Under the pieces are notes generated by a model. That model was not told where the DNA came from and made no database searches. It worked only from the letters and a program-made list of their open reading frames with translations. A stretch of DNA of 64,000 nt from positions 1-64,000 of the forward strand of contig NZ_QJSU01000001.1 in assembly GCF_003217155.1 (NCBI RefSeq), given 5' to 3'. The stretch comes from Psychrobacter fozii (GTDB lineage: Bacteria > Pseudomonadota > Gammaproteobacteria > Pseudomonadales > Moraxellaceae). Position numbers and translations under genes: made by a program. This document shows positions 55,701 through 64,000 of the stretch, one piece after another (the first letter of the stretch is position 1; each line of letters opens with the position of its first letter).

Positions 55701-56334
55701 TCCAGCGCTTTGAATAAATATTTAAACTAAGTAATAGAATTAGAATAGTGAACAAGCCCGTAATCACTAGCGCCATGGCAATACGATAACGCGCAATATA
55801 CAGCGGCTCATTGTCCATATCGACGAGCAACCACAGTCGTTGCCCTTCAAACTCACCCAACACACTGCCATAAGCGGTACCAATAGGCGTTAGTTCTTGC
55901 GATAAAAACTTTGCTTTGGTATCTATTGCAGGCCACGCTTCACCTAACCCATAACCGACTGCTGCGAGTACTTGATTGTTTTCATCAATAATAGCGATAC
56001 GCTGTACGTGCTGCTCAGACTGCATACGACCCAATTTATCTTGGATACCTTCCAGCTTTGTAATCACAGTTTGCGGCGTTTCACCTACATGAATTTCGCT
56101 GATGTCTTGATTGCGCTCTTGCTCTAATAGTTCAGGAATGAGGTCTGCAATCACTGGTGTATAGCGAATCAGCACGGCCTCAGCCAAGACGCCTTGCTCT
56201 GAATTACTGGCACGCATGGTTTCATAAAACACCAAAATACCGCCGACGGCTGCTAACACACAAATTGGTAAAAATACCAATATGATCAATTGGTCATACG
56301 CACTGCTAGTATCAAAACGTTTTTTGTATGCCAT
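52765..56334 (-). CDS. gacS: GacS/BarA-type hybrid sensor histidine kinase
   Basis: A 1189-residue tripartite kinase that normally phosphorylates GacA/UvrY to drive small RNAs opposing CsrA/RsmA. TM1 is at about 16-38, a periplasmic domain follows, then TM2 (about 183-205) and HAMP. The HisKA motif is ISHELRTPLNSIDGF; the ATPase shows GNAIKFTDSGD, DSGKGISLEDQK and GTGLGLVISKQL. A degenerate receiver-like domain precedes a full receiver (DDHLPNLLVLDALL; phosphoacceptor in FMDIQMPRMSG). That receiver carries a charged insertion of about 50 residues before its phosphorylated Asp. A long low-complexity linker precedes the C-terminal HPt (AHRILGGSRYTGVPQL). It lies divergent from cysM, as in pseudomonad-type gene order. 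Confidence 0.93.
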   Translation of the reverse strand: MAYKKRFDTSSAYDQLIILVFLPICVLAAVGGILVFYETMRASNSEQGVLAEAVLIRYTPVIADLIPELLEQERNQDISEIHVGETPQTVITKLEGIQDKLGRMQSEQHVQRIAIIDENNQVLAAVGYGLGEAWPAIDTKAKFLSQELTPIGTAYGSVLGEFEGQRLWLLVDMDNEPLYIARYRIAMALVITGLFTILILLLSLNIYSKRWIAPIYELRLQLQRTHVDNLYYPIPVESDGELNLLQQDLVRTLRRLHMSFQELKDHAEQTEDDLRLAFDEMEMQNISIRNARDAAISTSQAKSAFLANISHELRTPLNSIDGFINLLARHGELNPEQDLYVQTIRKSSAHLLALVNDVLDFSKIEAGKLVLDRHEFDLYDTIYDVVDMLSPVSAEKGLRMAVLFYNDVPMRINGDALRLKQVLTNIVGNAIKFTDSGDVVVRVSLDDHRDNYLMISVQDSGKGISLEDQKMLFQSFSQGDPSITRQYGGTGLGLVISKQLTRLMGGDIGFHDNAQENIANQGATFWFRMPAHVDVLEAATGQTIELPVLAPLASETDEFNVLVWINHTASIQVLKASLQYLPITLTQANSLPGVLESLKERGNYWDWVIVDDDTQDDMMALLKQIRLHYQGKLAVFGYQVAADQALLNRYHANILYEPLDKRQLYAMLDTQKRSVAKSLQEPRWKGVTVLAVDDHLPNLLVLDALLSELGIQVVTASSGFDAIEIISKQQTKHTKSSKNDKQSLSNKTQISKAEARDEVNKKSNSALYEEANTEDKAATQDKGSIDLIFMDIQMPRMSGHEAARQIRNIESDDNRIPIIALTAHGLADERDKLIASGINDYVGKPISQPQLLQVLQKWLGRTTTSESMLLPDTDLQSIGLNESDLSEQSLGAIDPVIGHSISNSAQPSDWQNREIENQSTWPTDATVTTGSMSKSNGITRDGVSDSINPQKITRPLSLKKIRDDYLRDSQPRDDHRREPPRETQPRYEGLHLNKHGQVPLLSAPKKPIGSSYNRVIARTDSAAYEQSRKGLDGSNYPSKHNLHDGHVGAKDIDASNILDWQDALNRSANKPDLAAKLIIMMLDTINDEKQALTQAWETGDRNMLAQIAHRILGGSRYTGVPQLRQASQDLEDKCLLNVQHTTPAQFAMLEPYYEGLIAALNNLQMLDLSGYPQLNYHRLSENDMTWKMI

Positions 56335-56370
56335 GCTGTCGTCACTCTCTATTGGGAATTTTGCTATGTA

Positions 56371-56459
56371 TATGGATACGGTGTCGGTCTTGCTTAGTCT
56401 ACTACTTACAGTACTTTCACTCGGCTTTCTGGTATCTAAATTATATTGAACCGACTATA
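56371..56459 (-). repeat. Dispersed TIR element, copy 10 (subtype A, one end lost)
   Basis: The end next to cysM is intact (ATATTGAACCGACTATA at 56443-56459), and the body matches subtype A, but the end next to gacS (TATGGATACGGTGTCGG) lacks the terminal repeat. It lies 40 bp upstream of the gacS start. Confidence 0.8.
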
Positions 56460-56699
56460 TCAATAGCAGTGGCAATCTATTTTGCCTAAGAATAAATTTT
56501 ATAAATATCTCAGCTATTTTAACAACATTTATAGATTCTAATCGATGAAGGTGATATGGCTAATGATTGATGCCGAAACCGTCTTTTAGCTGTCTAGCTA
56601 TTTCTAGACACCACTCATTTACCAAAATCTGTTGATGCCATCAGCGTAGCCAAAAACAAAATGATATAATGACGCAACTTTCTACCAGTTGCTATTTTT

Positions 56700-56714
56700 T
56701 TGTGATTGTCACAA
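56700..56714. promoter_or_regulatory. Operator-like inverted repeat upstream of cysM
   Basis: TTGTGA-TTG-TCACAA is a perfect inverted repeat with a 3-bp spacer, about 130 bp before the cysM ATG and just downstream of a candidate -10 box. The half-site resembles part of the CRP/Vfr consensus, but the spacing is shorter. Function is a guess. Confidence 0.35.
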
Positions 56715-56845
56715 TACAATCAACTACGAAATCATTAGCTTACCCTGATAGCAACCGTATTGACATCTTGACTCAAAAACTAAAATTATATTTAAGAAAT
56801 ACACTATTATTCAAAAATCAATTTTAAAATTAATAAGGATACTTT

Positions 56846-57829
56846 ATGTCCGCTCCGGCTATGTTAAAGGCTAACTATATTACTCAAGTGACGACGCTTG
56901 CTGATTGCGTCGGTCAAACGCCGTTGGTTAAATTGCAACGTCTACCTGAGACAGAGCAGTTAACCAATGGCGCTACGTTATTGGCCAAGCTTGAGGGTAA
57001 TAACCCTGCTGGCTCCGTCAAAGACCGTCCTGCTTTTAACATGATTTATCAAGCAGAACAGCGTGGTGACATCAAGCCTGGCGACATGTTAATTGAAGCG
57101 ACTAGCGGTAATACGGGTATTGCCTTAGCCATGGTCGCGGCGATGCGTGGCTATCCAATAACACTACTGATGCCAACCAACTCAACCCAAGAACGTAAAG
57201 ATGCCATGATTGCCTATGGTGCAACGTTAATCGAGGTTGATGAAGGGATAGAAGCGGCGCGTGATTTGGCATTGCAAATGCAAACATCGGGTGAAGGTAT
57301 TGTATTAGATCAGTTCAACAACCCTGATAACAGTCAGGCACATTACTTGACCACAGGGCCTGAACTGTGGGCGCAAACTGAGGGTAAAATCACGCATTTT
57401 ATTAGCTCAATGGGCACCACTGGTACTATTACAGGTGTCTCACGATATCTGAAAGAACAAAATCCTGATATTAGAATCATCGGCTTGCAACCTGATGAAG
57501 AAGCTGCGATTGCAGGTATCCGTCGTTGGCCTGCTGCTTACATGCCTGGTATCTTCGATGCAGACTTAGTCGACGAAGTCATGGATATTAATCAGCGTGT
57601 CGCAGAGATTTATATGCGCAAACTGGCCAAAACCGAAGGCATCTTCGCAGGTGTTTCTTCAGGGGCAGCAGCATGGGCAGCGGTACAAGTCGCTAAAGAA
57701 AATCCTAATGCCGTTATTGCATTTATCGTATGCGATCGTGGCGATCGTTACTTATCAACGGGTTTGTATAACGTTGACGACAGCAATGTTGATGATAGCA
57801 ATGCCAATAACAGCCTAGAAGTTAAGTAA
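56846..57829 (+). CDS. cysM: Cysteine synthase B
   Basis: CysM makes cysteine from O-acetylserine and sulphide or thiosulphate with PLP. The 327-residue protein shows VGQTPLVKLQRLPE, the PLP lysine in GNNPAGSVKDRPA, TSGNTGIALA, SSMGTTGTITGVSRYL and GIRRWPAAYMPGIF, the last typical of CysM rather than CysK. The C-terminus adds a short Asn/Asp-rich tail. AAGGA lies before the ATG. It heads the cysM-exonuclease-rlmD-relA series. Confidence 0.95.
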   Translation: MSAPAMLKANYITQVTTLADCVGQTPLVKLQRLPETEQLTNGATLLAKLEGNNPAGSVKDRPAFNMIYQAEQRGDIKPGDMLIEATSGNTGIALAMVAAMRGYPITLLMPTNSTQERKDAMIAYGATLIEVDEGIEAARDLALQMQTSGEGIVLDQFNNPDNSQAHYLTTGPELWAQTEGKITHFISSMGTTGTITGVSRYLKEQNPDIRIIGLQPDEEAAIAGIRRWPAAYMPGIFDADLVDEVMDINQRVAEIYMRKLAKTEGIFAGVSSGAAAWAAVQVAKENPNAVIAFIVCDRGDRYLSTGLYNVDDSNVDDSNANNSLEVK

Positions 57830-57850
57830 CGAACAGACAACGCTGCTCAA

Positions 57851-57911
57851 TATCGTTGGTTCAATTTAAGAGAGATTAATGCTATCACTCTTATATGCTG
57901 GATTGACGATA
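57851..57911 (+). repeat. Dispersed TIR element, copy 11 (61-bp deletion form)
   Basis: TATCGTTGGTTCAATTTAAG at the left and GCTGGATTGACGATA at the right. Compared with other copies both ends carry the same change in mirrored positions (TATCGT and ACGATA for TATAGT and ACTATA), so the terminal pairing is preserved. It lies between cysM and the exonuclease-like gene. Confidence 0.8.
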
Positions 57912-57936
57912 AGTTGATAAATAGTCAGGATTAACT

Positions 57937-58761
57937 ATGTCACAAGCCCGACCCTCCGACCCTATATTGGTCTTTAATATCGAGACTGTCGCCGATACGG
58001 ATGCGGCGCGCCGTATCTATCCGCAATTGGCTGAACTCAATGATGCGGATACGCTAAGTGCTTTGACAGCTATCCGTATGCAAGAAGCTGGGCACGATTT
58101 TATGCGCCTGCCACTACAGCGTATTGTCTGTATCTCTGCTTTATACATTAAAGACGGTAATTTCTCTTTGTTTTCGTTGACTGCAGATAAATTTAGCGAA
58201 AAAGACATTCTCACTAAATTCGTTCGAGCATTTAGTGACCTTGAAAAGCTACCGCAACTGATCAGTTGGAACGGCTCAGGTTTTGATATCCCTGTGTTGA
58301 TATATCGCGCCATGCAGTACGATTTGTCAGCGCCATGGTTATTTGAAGAAGGCGATCGCATTAAAAATATGCGCTTTGATAACTATATTAACCGCTTCCA
58401 CACCCGTCATCTTGATTTGATGGACAGGTTCAGTCAGTACGGTGCCAGCCACCGCGAAGCCATGGATATTGTCGCAAGCCTTTATGGCCTACCCGGCAAA
58501 ACTAATATTGATGGCAGCATGGTGGGTGACCTCGTTACTAATGAGGATTGGCAAGCGCTATCCATCTATTGCGAGTCTGACGTCATGAATACGTGGCTCA
58601 TCTATCTGCGCTGGTTGCGTTTAACCGGGCAATTATCCTCACAAGACTTTGACAGTTGGCAGCAGCAGAGCTATGACTATTTAGTAAAACATACCCAAGC
58701 AGATGGCAGCATACGTCATCAAGCCTTCATAGCTGACTGGTCATCTGCACCCAACTCATAA
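57937..58761 (+). CDS. PolB-type 3'-5' exonuclease-like protein with altered Exo I motif
   Basis: A 274-residue member of the predicted 3'-5' exonuclease family related to DNA polymerase B proofreading domains (RNase H fold). Exo II is intact as SWNGSGFDIPVL, and the Exo III-type motif YCESDVMNT keeps its Asp. In Exo I, however, the usual FDIET is FNIET (Asn14, codon AAT, followed by Glu16), so the first metal-binding Asp is missing. The protein may be inactive or weakened unless an Asp nearby substitutes. The same genomic slot (between cysM and rlmD) suggests a conserved role. GGATTAACT precedes the ATG. Confidence 0.87.
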   Translation: MSQARPSDPILVFNIETVADTDAARRIYPQLAELNDADTLSALTAIRMQEAGHDFMRLPLQRIVCISALYIKDGNFSLFSLTADKFSEKDILTKFVRAFSDLEKLPQLISWNGSGFDIPVLIYRAMQYDLSAPWLFEEGDRIKNMRFDNYINRFHTRHLDLMDRFSQYGASHREAMDIVASLYGLPGKTNIDGSMVGDLVTNEDWQALSIYCESDVMNTWLIYLRWLRLTGQLSSQDFDSWQQQSYDYLVKHTQADGSIRHQAFIADWSSAPNS

Positions 58762-58834
58762 AAACACCTCATTTTAAGCAGTCGCTTTTACTTTTATTTC
58801 TTTGTTATTTATCATTTATTATTAAGGCAGGTTT

Positions 58835-60376
58835 ATGCAACCCACCGATTCAAAAACGTCTATAGCATCTGACGCAGCGCCACAAACTAACGATAGACAA
58901 TCCATCGTCGTTCCACCAAATAAGAAAAAATCTAAGCCATCATCAAAAACACGTCGTCGCCTAAAAGATGCAGAACCGATTCCTTTTACCATCGATAGAT
59001 TGTCGCATGATGGTCGCGGTGTTGCTATCTATGGCAATGGTTTTGGGGTTGACGATGGTCATGCTGAAGACAAGCATGGCAAAACAACCTTTGTCAGTTT
59101 TGCGCTGCCAGGTGAAAGCGCATTAGTCAAAATAACCAATAGTCGTGCCAGTTTTGAGGAAGGCGATGCAATCAGCATCACTGCCAACCCAAATCCTGAA
59201 CGTACTGTACCGCCCTGCCCTCATTTTGGCGTTTGCGGTGGCTGTAACTTGCAGCATTGGCAGCCAGAAAGTCAAATTAGCTTTAAGCAATCTGTACTGG
59301 CCGAGATGCTTATACACCAAGCCAATGTAGAGCCTGATAATTGGCTTGCCCCTGTCGTTGGTGATCGCCTTGGTTATCGTACCAAAGCAAGATTGGGTGT
59401 ACGTTATGTCACCAAAAAAGAAACGGCTTTGGTTGGTTTCCGTGAGCGCTCAAGTAACTTTTTAGCGGAGTTAAATGAGTGTCATATCTTAGACCCACGC
59501 ATTGGTTTTGAGATTGAAAACTTAAAAGCGTTGATCAGCACGTTAGAGAGTCGTAATAAGATTGCTCAGCTTGAATTGGCCATGGGTGAGCAGATACCTG
59601 AGTTGCCAGATGGCAATCAGCCAGTTGCCCTTATCGTGCGTAACTTAGAGCCATTGTCAGACGGTGATGTAGAAAAGCTAAAAGTATTTTTTGCGGCACG
59701 TAATTGGCAGTTATATTTACAGTCTAAAGGTGCTGACAGCATCCAACGTATTGCATTGACGGATGCGGATGACATGAGCCAACAGTTTGGACGTCTGTAT
59801 TACCAACTGCCAGAGTACGATTTGACCTTTGAATTTATCCCGACTGACTTTACTCAAGTCAATCTATCTGTGAATCGTCAAATGACCAAGCTCGCTTGCG
59901 ATTTATTAGACCTAAAAGCAGGTGAACGCGTACTGGATCTATTTAGTGGCCTAGGTAACTTTAGCTTACCACTTGCGCGACTCGTCGGTGAGACAGGTTC
60001 CGTAGTCGGCGTGGAAGGAAGCGAAGCCATGACCGCACGCGCAGCAGATAATGCACGTCGCAATGGTATCAATAATACTGAGTTTTATAGCCAAGATTTG
60101 ATACATGATTGCACTGATAAACCTTGGGCCAACCAAGGGTTTGATGCGTTACTAATCGATCCACCGCGCTCTGGTGCGTGGGAGATTATGCAGTATTTAC
60201 CTAAATTTAATGCTGAGCGAATCGTTTACGTTTCTTGTAATCCTGCAACACTTGCACGTGATACAAAAGCATTATTAGAACAGGGCTATCGTCTGACACA
60301 TGCTGGCGTGATGGATATGTTCTGCCATACTGGCCATGTTGAGTCTATCGCTCGCTTCGAAAAAGTAGCCGTTTAA
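58835..60376 (+). CDS. rlmD: 23S rRNA (uracil(1939)-C(5))-methyltransferase
   Basis: RlmD (RumA) methylates U1939 of 23S rRNA. An N-terminal TRAM domain (about residues 50-125) is followed by an iron-sulphur binding set ([17 protein letters not shown]), the SAM domain ([28 protein letters not shown]) and the catalytic motifs DPPRSGAWE and [12 protein letters not shown]. At 513 residues it is longer than E. coli RumA (433), mainly by a polar Lys-rich N-terminus. The gacS-cysM-rumA-relA order is known from Pseudomonas. Confidence 0.95.
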   Translation: MQPTDSKTSIASDAAPQTNDRQSIVVPPNKKKSKPSSKTRRRLKDAEPIPFTIDRLSHDGRGVAIYGNGFGVDDGHAEDKHGKTTFVSFALPGESALVKITNSRASFEEGDAISITANPNPERTVPPCPHFGVCGGCNLQHWQPESQISFKQSVLAEMLIHQANVEPDNWLAPVVGDRLGYRTKARLGVRYVTKKETALVGFRERSSNFLAELNECHILDPRIGFEIENLKALISTLESRNKIAQLELAMGEQIPELPDGNQPVALIVRNLEPLSDGDVEKLKVFFAARNWQLYLQSKGADSIQRIALTDADDMSQQFGRLYYQLPEYDLTFEFIPTDFTQVNLSVNRQMTKLACDLLDLKAGERVLDLFSGLGNFSLPLARLVGETGSVVGVEGSEAMTARAADNARRNGINNTEFYSQDLIHDCTDKPWANQGFDALLIDPPRSGAWEIMQYLPKFNAERIVYVSCNPATLARDTKALLEQGYRLTHAGVMDMFCHTGHVESIARFEKVAV

Positions 60377-60478
60377 TCTCTTACTTCTTAAGTGAACTAC
60401 TGAACGTGCAAAATAGCAGCAGCGTTAATAAATAACAGCTATTTGCCCTGATTAACAGCAGACATTACATAGCCTTGC

Positions 60479-60506
60479 TTGATTTGTCATCTCAAAATGG
60501 GATAAT
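60479..60506 (+). promoter_or_regulatory. Candidate relA promoter
   Basis: TTGATT and GATAAT are separated by 16 bp. The predicted transcript would have a leader of about 200 nt before the relA ATG. Confidence 0.55.
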
Positions 60507-60592
60507 AGTAAACAACTTTTCTATGTTTAGAAAATCAGAACTTAGTAAACGTTCATACTCATAGCTTTATATATTTTACACGCATTTTATAG

Positions 60593-60616
60593 CTGCTAAA
60601 AATCGCTTTTTAGCAG
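60593..60616 (+). promoter_or_regulatory. Leader hairpin upstream of relA
   Basis: CTGCTAAAAA and TTTTTAGCAG pair perfectly around TCGC. No T run follows the stem, although five T lie inside it. It could be a pause or attenuation hairpin of the relA leader, or a weak terminator of rlmD. Confidence 0.5.
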
Positions 60617-60719
60617 TCGTATTGGTTTATATCTAATACTTTATGAAAATACAAATTTGAAATGTATGTACAGTAGACGGGGTTATACTCAATTCAAAAT
60701 AGCTAAGAGGAGTCGGCTA

Positions 60720-63271
60720 TGGTAAAAATTCGTGAAGGATTACCGCTAGTGGATGGACAGACCACACAAGCCGATAGTGCAACGCTTGCAGCCCAGCTGG
60801 TTGCGAGCCAACGCTCTCATCAGTCTGCCAATAGCTATGCCCAAATCCCACTCGATATCAAATACCAGCTAGCAACTCATAAGCTACACACCACTTTTGA
60901 TCGCTCAGCCTTACATGCTTTTCATAGCCATGATCCAAAGCTTGAGAACGAGTATTCTGATAATCCGCTGTTGGATGATAACAATACGCTCTCTGAAGTA
61001 GAAATTGAAGCTATTGACTTGGATCAAGTTAATATCGACGTTCCCACATGGCTAGACAATGTAGCCAAACGTATTGGGCAAGACTCTGTCCCTAACCTGC
61101 ATGCTGCTTGTGAATTTATTCGCAATCATATGAATACTAGCGAGTCTGAACGCTCAGGCGCTTATGTCACTGGTATTGGTATGACCGACATATTGACCTA
61201 TCTTTACCAAGATGAAGATGCGCTTGTTGCTGCCATGCTCTATCGTAGTGCACGTAAATCTATCATTAGCCTCGCTGAGATAGAAAAAAACTTTGGGTCT
61301 GATATATCTACCTTAGTCAAAGATGCCTTGGCAATGGGTAAGCTGTCTGAGATTATCGAGAGCAATAAGCGCTTAGAAGATCACTTCGTGAACAATCAGC
61401 GTGACCAGCTATCCAATATTTATAGCATGCTCATCTCTGTCACTAACGATGTACGCGTTGTACTGATTAAGCTGTCTGAGCGTACCTTTGCCATGCGTGA
61501 GCTGACTTTCTCTAGTGTAGCCAGGCAAAATCGTGTCGCACGTGAAGTCATGACTATCTATGCCCCATTAGCGCATCGACTGGGTATCGCACAACTGAAA
61601 TGGGAACTTGAGGATTTAGCTTTTCGCTATCTTGCACCTGATCGCTACAAAGAGATTGCCAAGCTACTATCCGAAAAACGCAGTGAGCGTGAGTCCTATA
61701 TTCAGCGCGTGCAAAACAAACTCAATGAAGCGTTAGCAGAAGCCAACATCGAAGGTGAGGTTTCTGGACGTGTCAAACATATCTATTCGATTTACCGAAA
61801 AATGAAGCTCAAAGGCTTATCATTTGATCAGCTTTATGATATTCGTGCATTGCGAGTACTGGTTACTAACCCTTCAGACTGCTACCACGTCTTAGGTTTG
61901 GTCCATGGGTTATGGCGCTATATCCCTGAACAGTTTGATGACTATATCACCAATCCAAAATCTAACGGGTATCGCTCGCTACATACTGCCGTGATTGCGA
62001 AAAATAAATCTCTCGAAGTACAGATTCGTACACATGAGATGCATTTTGAAGCAGAGCTTGGCATGTGCGCGCATGTTAACTACAAAGAAGGTTTGAAGAA
62101 TAAAAAGGATAATTACCTCAATCAAAGAATCAGCTCTCTGCGTCAACTTTTATCTATTAATAATGAAACACGCAATCAGCTACGGTCATCTTCATTAACA
62201 GGTGAGGATCTCGATGAGATAGAGCTCGACGAAGAAGAGCAACTCGTTGATTTTGATGAGCTAGAACGTATTTATATCTTCAGCCGTGATGGTGATATTA
62301 CCGAATTACCAAAAGGTGCGACCGTTCTTGATTTTGCTTACTACGTGCATACTCAAGTTGGCAATCGTGCGCAAGCTGCTCGAGTCAATCAACGCTATGT
62401 GCCGCTCACCTATCAGCTCAAAACGGGTGAACAAGTTGAAATCATCACTAAGGCATCACGTGAACCTAATCGCGATTGGCTGGTTGCCTCGCTCGGTTAT
62501 ATTCACACCAACCGTGCACGCTCAAAACTAAGACAATGGTTTAACAAACAAGACCGTGATAAGAATATTGAGATTGGTCGTCAAATGCTCAGCAAAGAGC
62601 TTGAACGACTATCGGTACATCCAAACAGTATCGATTTGAACGATTATCTTCAGCATTTCAATGCCAATACTACCGACGATATTATCGTTGGCTTGGTCAC
62701 CGGTGATATCGGTCTAAACCAGTTAACCAGCCACATCTCGCGACAGCTACATCTAGAGCCTGAAAGGCCTCCTGAAGACTTTATACCCAGTGTAGATAAT
62801 AGAGACACTGGTAAACTTGATGCCTATAAGATTCACATTGATGGTCTGGATAATATCGAAGTGAACCTAGCAGGTTGCTGTCATCCTGTACACGGTGAGC
62901 CAATTGCTGGTTACATTACGTTGTCACGAGGGGTCAGTGTTCATAATCGTGGCTGCCCTGAGTATTCGCGTCTCATCGAGCGAGACCCTGAGCGTGCGAT
63001 AGAAGCCGCTTGGCGAGTACAATCTGGTCGTTATCAACCCGTTGATATCCATGTAGAGGCTTATGATAGACGAGGGCTATTGCGTGACTTGACACAAATT
63101 ATTGATAAAGAAAACGTCAATATTCGTCAGGTTCAGACACTTAGCAATGACGATAATATTGCCTTTTTGAAATTTCATATTGAAGTTTCGGGACTGGCTC
63201 ATTTGTCTAAACTGCTAGCTAAACTAGAGCAACAGCATGGTATCTTGCATGCTCGTCGCGCCGTTGTTTAA
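60720..63271 (+). CDS. relA: GTP pyrophosphokinase RelA
   Basis: RelA makes (p)ppGpp on ribosomes stalled by uncharged tRNA. The N-terminal HD-like domain is degenerate (no HDxxED; NQRDQLSNIYSMLISV in its place), as in synthetase-only RelA. The synthetase domain has GRVKHIYSIYRKMK, YDIRALRVLV and KSNGYRSLHTAV; TGS follows as YIFSRDGDITELPKGATVLDFAYYVHTQVGNRAQ; then a zinc-finger-like LAGCCHPV segment and a C-terminal ACT domain. At 850 residues it is about 100 longer than E. coli RelA, mostly in an N-terminal extension. The ATG follows AGAGGAGTCGGCT. Last whole gene of the gacS-side cluster. Confidence 0.95.
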
Positions 63272-63325
63272 ATACAAGCCTAGCTATACATATTCACTTA
63301 ATCATAAAGTTGCCATAGAAATATC

Positions 63326-64000
63326 ATGCCTGAATTGCCTGAAGTAGAAACGACCAAAACTAGCCTAGCGCCGTTACTAGGGCAACAGGTTATCGATGTA
63401 AAAATATTTCAGCCGAAGCTACGCTGGGCGATGCCAGATGACTTAGATATCTTGGTTGATTTCACACTAGATAGTGTCGAGCGCCGAGCAAAATATTTAA
63501 TACTGAACTTTTTACCTGCATCATCTAATGATAGTAGCGCAGTGGTGCAATCTGATAAGCTAGCACCTCGAGAGCTTTTAATTCATTTAGGCATGTCAGG
63601 TAGCTTACAGCAGCACAGTTACGGTACAGATAAACGCAAACATGATCATTTAGTAATAGTGTTCAATAATGCTGATAATATCAAATCCCAGCTACACTAT
63701 TATGACCCAAGACGATTTGGCTCGGTATTATGGTATCAAGATTATAGCGCCAAGCTATTGGACCACCTAGGTCCTGAGCCACTTTCAGATACATTTACTG
63801 CGGACTATCTATACCACTTGATTCAACGTACAAGCGTATCTAGTGAAAACGCCGTGTCCACAGTCACAAATAAAGCTAAATCAAAAAAGCAACCTATCTC
63901 CCGCCCTATCAAGTCAGTTATCATGGAGCAGCAGGTGGTGGTAGGTGTAGGGAATATCTATGCCACAGAAAGCTTGTATTTATCAGGCATTCACCCAGCC
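63326..64000 (+). CDS. mutM: Formamidopyrimidine-DNA glycosylase, 5' part
   Basis: MutM (Fpg) removes 8-oxoguanine and ring-opened purines. The catalytic N-terminus PELPEVETT follows the initiator Met (Pro2, Glu3), with Lys56 in ERRAKYLIL and the family motifs HLGMSGSLQQH, HYYDPRRFGSVLW and VVVGVGNIYATESLYLSGIHPA. The window ends after 225 codons, so the C-terminal zinc finger is not visible. There are two polar insertions relative to E. coli MutM, one at about residues 64-82 and another near 172-192. It starts 54 bp after relA. Confidence 0.94.
   Translation, partial: MPELPEVETTKTSLAPLLGQQVIDVKIFQPKLRWAMPDDLDILVDFTLDSVERRAKYLILNFLPASSNDSSAVVQSDKLAPRELLIHLGMSGSLQQHSYGTDKRKHDHLVIVFNNADNIKSQLHYYDPRRFGSVLWYQDYSAKLLDHLGPEPLSDTFTADYLYHLIQRTSVSSENAVSTVTNKAKSKKQPISRPIKSVIMEQQVVVGVGNIYATESLYLSGIHPA

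Larger units (their letters stand above)
56335..56845. other. Divergent intergenic region gacS / cysM
   Basis: About 510 bp. It holds dispersed element copy 10 next to gacS, an extended -10 candidate for cysM (TGATATAAT at 56662-56670) directly followed by a small hairpin with T run (56674-56701), and an inverted repeat at 56700-56714. Confidence 0.5.
60377..60719 (+). other. relA leader and promoter region
   Basis: About 340 bp with a candidate sigma70 promoter at 60479-60506 and a perfect leader hairpin at 60593-60616. The rest is AT-rich and featureless. Confidence 0.5.

Overview
The window reads as a chromosomal segment of a moderately AT-rich gammaproteobacterium of the Moraxellaceae, most likely Psychrobacter. 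The call rests on protein character (long acidic N-terminal extensions and Ser/Thr/Asp-rich linkers in PolA, MetX, RelA and GacS), on pseudomonad/Moraxella-type gene order (ileS-lspA-fkpB; metX-metW; gacS facing cysM-rlmD-relA), and on a lone trpE. It comes from recognition of sequence and order; no database was searched.

Layout. 1-1152: start of tuf and a four-tRNA operon (Thr-Tyr-Gly-Thr), all on the minus strand, arranged like the E. coli thrU-tyrU-glyT-thrT-tufB operon. 1.3-7.1 kb (minus): trpE, a tail-anchored FHA protein, a DUF3298-like exported protein and prfC. 7.5-15 kb (plus): ohr, polA, an outer-membrane-like protein, a four-helix membrane protein, an SDR and a small acidic protein. 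15-17 kb (minus): a BPSS1780-type membrane protein and hemH. 17.6-23.3 kb (plus): metX-metW, a Sel1-repeat protein, an AT-rich AbiH-type phage-defence gene and trhO. 23.5-26.6 kb: serA diverging from a D-2-hydroxyglutarate dehydrogenase-like flavoprotein. 26.7-30.3 kb: a BLUF photoreceptor with a membrane tail, a GNAT-nitrilase fusion and a thioredoxin-like protein. 30.7-36.7 kb: ileS-lspA, a cold-shock/DUF1294 protein, fkpB and an aldo/keto reductase. 36.9-42.4 kb: a PlsC-type acyltransferase, hflX, an LrgA/LrgB pair and a lytic transglycosylase. 42.7-44.7 kb (minus): rpsB-tsf. 45.1-49.7 kb (minus): a five-gene chemosensory-like operon. 50-56.3 kb (minus): an MFS exporter, a crotonase and gacS/barA. 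56.8-64 kb (plus): cysM, an exonuclease-like protein, rlmD, relA and the start of mutM.

Two things stand out. First, a family of about 107-bp elements with terminal inverted repeats (ends TATAGTYRRTYYAA / GGATTGACTATA) occurs eleven times, always between genes. It has two sequence subtypes and two 61-bp deletion forms, and one inverted pair flanks tsf. Second, the 45-50 kb operon joins a solute-binding lipoprotein, a membrane-bound CheA-like kinase (HPt plus CheA-type ATPase, no CheW domain), a CheY-like receiver and two CheX-type phosphatases. No flagellar, MCP or CheW genes are present in the window. It looks like a self-contained periplasmic-ligand phosphorelay whose output is not evident.

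Most of the rest is housekeeping DNA with clear Rho-independent terminators between convergent genes. AbiH is the best candidate for horizontally acquired DNA.
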